This document shows positions 5,197-7,201 of a stretch of 7,201 nt of DNA, piece by piece; within the stretch, counting starts at the first letter, position 1, and every line of letters starts with the position of its first letter. Made by a program: the position numbers and the translations under genes. The notes beneath the pieces are model-generated. The model ran no database searches. It saw only the letters and a list, made by a program, of their open reading frames with translations, and was not told the DNA's origin. Source of the stretch: an uncultured Clostridia bacterium (GTDB lineage: Bacteria > Bacillota > Clostridia > Oscillospirales > Ruminococcaceae); NCBI GenBank assembly GCA_947629275.1, contig CANRDG010000092.1:1-7201 (forward strand), in the 5' to 3' direction.

Positions 5197-6057
5197 ATGG
5201 AAGATCTGACAAATATCAGCGTTATAAAAAGACTTTTTGAGGAAAGCGGTTTCAGCTTTTCAAAGGCGCTTGGGCAAAATTTTCTTATAAACCCTACAGT
5301 CTGTCCCAAAATTGCCGAAATGGGCGGCGCTGACAGCGATCACGGCATTTTGGAGATAGGTACGGGCGTTGGAGTTTTGACAAACGAACTTGCCCAACGA
5401 GCCAAAAAAGTTGTTGCTATTGAGATAGACACTCGCCTGAGACCGATACTCTCTGAAACGCTGAAAGAATATGACAATGTAAAAGTCATTTTTGCCGATG
5501 TTATGAAGACCGACTTAAATAATGTTATCAGTGAAAATTTTGAGGACCTAAGGGTCGCGGTATGTGCAAATCTTCCGTATTATATAACTTCTCCTGTGAT
5601 AATGATGCTGCTTGAACAACGTCTGCCGCTTGACAGCATAACAGTTATGGTGCAGAAAGAAGCAGGCGTGCGGTTGTGCGCTCCTCTGCCGAGCAGAGAA
5701 GCAGGCGCGGTAACGGTGGCAGTCAATTATTACGCAGAGCCCGAAATGCTTTTTAACGTATCGCGTGGCAGTTTTATGCCATCGCCGAATGTTGACAGCT
5801 GCGTTATAAGGCTAAAAATAAATAATGATACGCCAAAAGGTGTTGCAAACGAAGAATTTTTCTTCAAAACGGTAAGGGGCGCGTTCTCTCAGCGGCGCAA
5901 AACTCTTGCAAATTCTGTGTCTTCTGCTATGAATATCGACAAACAAACGGTAAACAACGCTATTACATCAGTTGGTTTGCCGCAGACTATAAGACCCGAA
6001 AACCTGACAATGCAGCAGTTTATTGCTTTTTCAAACGCTCTTGAAAATATATTATAG
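5197..6057 (+). CDS. rsmA: 16S rRNA (adenine(1518)-N6/adenine(1519)-N6)-dimethyltransferase
   Basis: RsmA (KsgA) uses S-adenosylmethionine to dimethylate two adjacent adenines in the 3'-terminal helix of 16S rRNA, a late check in 30S assembly; its loss gives kasugamycin resistance. The 286-residue length is standard. The N-terminal KALGQNFLINPTV (23-35) is the family start motif. SAM motif I is ILEIGTGVGVLT (51-62), the acidic residue of motif II is in AIEIDTRL (74-81), and the catalytic motif NLPYYIT spans 125-131. FMPSPNVDS (193-201) and the C-terminal RGAFSQRRKTLANSV follow. All key residues are intact. It has its own promoter and terminator, so it is a single-gene unit, divergent from the small gene at 5086-4859. 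In many Firmicutes rsmA follows rnmV; no rnmV lies between its promoter and the divergent gene here. Confidence 0.97.
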   Translation: MEDLTNISVIKRLFEESGFSFSKALGQNFLINPTVCPKIAEMGGADSDHGILEIGTGVGVLTNELAQRAKKVVAIEIDTRLRPILSETLKEYDNVKVIFADVMKTDLNNVISENFEDLRVAVCANLPYYITSPVIMMLLEQRLPLDSITVMVQKEAGVRLCAPLPSREAGAVTVAVNYYAEPEMLFNVSRGSFMPSPNVDSCVIRLKINNDTPKGVANEEFFFKTVRGAFSQRRKTLANSVSSAMNIDKQTVNNAITSVGLPQTIRPENLTMQQFIAFSNALENIL

Positions 6058-6064
6058 TAAAAAT

Positions 6065-6099
6065 TATCCGTGCTTTTGTCTGTGCGGATATTTATTTTG
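6065..6099 (+). terminator. Intrinsic terminator of rsmA
   Basis: A 9-bp stem, TATCCGTGC (6065-6073) with GTGCGGATA (6082-6090) including two G-U pairs, has an 8-nt loop and is followed by the U-rich tail TTTATTTTG (6091-6099). It begins 8 nt after the rsmA stop. Confidence 0.8.
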
Positions 6100-6124
6100 C
6101 TCAATATTACGCGCATAACACAAA

Positions 6125-6157
6125 ATGACAATATTTGCCATTTACTTTTGTTATAAT
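6125..6157 (+). promoter_or_regulatory. spoIIE promoter, probable Spo0A-dependent type with 21-bp spacer
   Basis: A perfect -10 TATAAT (6152-6157) has no -35-like hexamer at 17 bp (CAATAT there). ATGACA (6125-6130), a 5/6 match to TTGACA, lies 21 bp upstream. In B. subtilis the Spo0A-activated spoIIE promoter is known for the same 21-bp separation. TTTGCCA (6134-6140) is a one-mismatch reverse 0A box (TTCGNCA). The combination fits a Spo0A-activated SigA promoter; regulator binding is inferred. Confidence 0.55.
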
Positions 6158-6194
6158 GTTTTCATATAGAAAAACAACAAAAGGGATGACAAAA

Positions 6195-7201
6195 ATGAAT
6201 GGTAGGACAAAAGGAAAATTTTCAAAAGAACATACTGCATTTGCGGCGGTATCATCTGCATTTCAGATACTGCTCGCATTTATCAGCGCACGCGCACAGC
6301 TTGTGGGTATGCCGTCGGTGCTAGGCATCGCGGTAATTGCTTTTTCGGGGCGGTGCGCGCTTTTATGCTATCTGGCGGCAATTGCAGGAATGGTCATGTT
6401 CGGCACGCTTGACGACATGGTGTTTCAGGCTGCGGCTATGACACTCGTAATGGGATTTCGGTCACTATATTCTATAAGCAAGAAGAAAACAGAACCCTCG
6501 GGCAGTGCGATATTTACGGTAGTGGGAATGACCGTGGCGCTTACGATAGTGTCAATATTTTTTGATATCTCCGCGCGGGAGATGATATATTTCGTAAGCG
6601 GCATAGTTATTTGCGCGGCAATATCTTATTTTGCCGTTTCGGCTAAGAACAGAACAGATGCCAACGGTCTGCTTGACATAAACGGCAGACACGGCATTTC
6701 ACTTGCAGTGCTTTATGTTGCGGCTATATCACTGCTGACATCGGTTAGTATTTTTGGATTTAACGCAGGCAGGATATTCGGCTCGGTGGTGCTTCTTTGT
6801 GCGGCGACTAAATACAGGCACATAGGCGGTGCGGTAATGGGTGCGCTTACCACCTGCGGCGTACTGCTTTGTTCGGTAGAGACCGCAGGAAACACATTGC
6901 TTTTGGCAACGGCCGGACTTATATGCGGCGCTGTATCAGCGGCAGGAAGTTTTGCCATGGTGCTGACCTTTCTTATAGCCTCAATAATGGGACTTGTGGT
7001 TATAGGCATAAACGCCGACACCTTTATGATGCTCAAAGACGTAGCCTTTGCAGCGGTGCTTTTCAGCTGTCTGCCTGCAAATTTTGTAAGAAAGCTTTTA
7101 AACCACATCGGCGGCGATACCAATGCCATAAGCATAGTAGGACAAGCTGCTTCTTCTCGGCTTAATTTTGCATCTAAGACTTTGGGCGGCATACGAAACC
7201 A
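6195..7201 (+). CDS. spoIIE: Stage II sporulation protein E, N-terminal part (3' end cut by window edge)
   Basis: The plus strand reads open from the ATG at 6195 to the right edge, 335 codons. The protein has about ten hydrophobic segments, roughly at 14-32, 38-70, 75-92, 104-123, 130-149, 168-205, 209-227, 235-273 and 280-298, several joined by very short turns. It ends in a soluble stretch with ASSRLNFASKTLGGIRN (319-335). This matches the membrane domain of SpoIIE and the start of its central helical linker. The known C-terminal PP2C phosphatase, which dephosphorylates SpoIIAA to release SigF in the forespore, lies beyond the window, so the identification rests on membrane layout, the linker and the promoter. 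AAGGG (6181-6185) is 9 nt from 6195, while the earlier in-frame ATG at 6186 touches that site, so 6195 is preferred. A 159-residue frame on the opposite strand is a shadow. Confidence 0.85.
   Translation, partial: MNGRTKGKFSKEHTAFAAVSSAFQILLAFISARAQLVGMPSVLGIAVIAFSGRCALLCYLAAIAGMVMFGTLDDMVFQAAAMTLVMGFRSLYSISKKKTEPSGSAIFTVVGMTVALTIVSIFFDISAREMIYFVSGIVICAAISYFAVSAKNRTDANGLLDINGRHGISLAVLYVAAISLLTSVSIFGFNAGRIFGSVVLLCAATKYRHIGGAVMGALTTCGVLLCSVETAGNTLLLATAGLICGAVSAAGSFAMVLTFLIASIMGLVVIGINADTFMMLKDVAFAAVLFSCLPANFVRKLLNHIGGDTNAISIVGQAASSRLNFASKTLGGIRN

Noticed and set aside
6713..7192. 159-residue minus-strand open frame inside spoIIE
   Set aside because: Low-complexity Ala/Ser/Pro-rich shadow of the SpoIIE membrane domain, with no start signals.

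Overview
The window (roughly 45% G+C by eye) looks like a chromosomal segment of an anaerobic, spore-forming Firmicute of class Clostridia, most likely an Oscillospiraceae/Ruminococcaceae-type gut bacterium. The grounds are a sporulation gene (spoIIE), Clostridia-style protein variants (a PurN with a longer substrate loop, a stand-alone archaeal-type IMP cyclohydrolase), strong Shine-Dalgarno sites and SigA-type promoters. The genus assignment is inference. There are no rRNA, tRNA, CRISPR or mobile-element sequences.

Minus strand, 4793 down to 1: a purine biosynthesis operon in the order purE - HAD phosphatase - purC - purM - small two-TM DUF3592-like protein - purN - PurO-type IMP cyclohydrolase (cut by the left edge). 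The last gene appears in no closed ORF because it runs off the window, but it reads open for 175 codons from 527. Spacing is tight throughout (0 to 37 nt), and several stop codons lie inside the next gene's Shine-Dalgarno site, so the set is probably one transcript with coupled translation. The enzymes cover AIR formation (PurM), carboxylation (PurE), SAICAR synthesis (PurC), GAR formylation (PurN) and final ring closure to IMP. PurF, PurD, PurL, PurB and the AICAR formyltransferase must be encoded elsewhere; the formyltransferase may lie just beyond the left edge.

The purE promoter (4793-4765) is followed by a leader of about 180 nt. It can fold into a closed multi-stem structure, and an intrinsic-terminator-like hairpin with a six-U tail sits just before the purE ribosome binding site. 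An 8-nt repeat lets one arm of the upstream hairpin pair with the terminator's 5' arm instead, which is the layout of a transcription attenuator or riboswitch. I cannot match it to the purine, PRPP, ZTP, THF or other riboswitch consensus sequences I know. This is the best candidate in the window for something undescribed.

Minus strand, 5086-4859: a small 75-aa hypothetical gene with a very strong ribosome binding site, ending at its own terminator-like hairpin just before the purE promoter.

Plus strand, 5136-6099: rsmA (ksgA), the 16S rRNA adenine dimethyltransferase, with its own promoter and intrinsic terminator. It is divergent from the small gene.

Plus strand, 6125 to the right edge: the promoter and the first 335 codons of spoIIE, covering the multi-TM membrane domain. 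The PP2C phosphatase domain lies beyond the window. Its promoter appears to share the unusual 21-bp -35/-10 spacing described for Spo0A-activated spoIIE in Bacillus subtilis.
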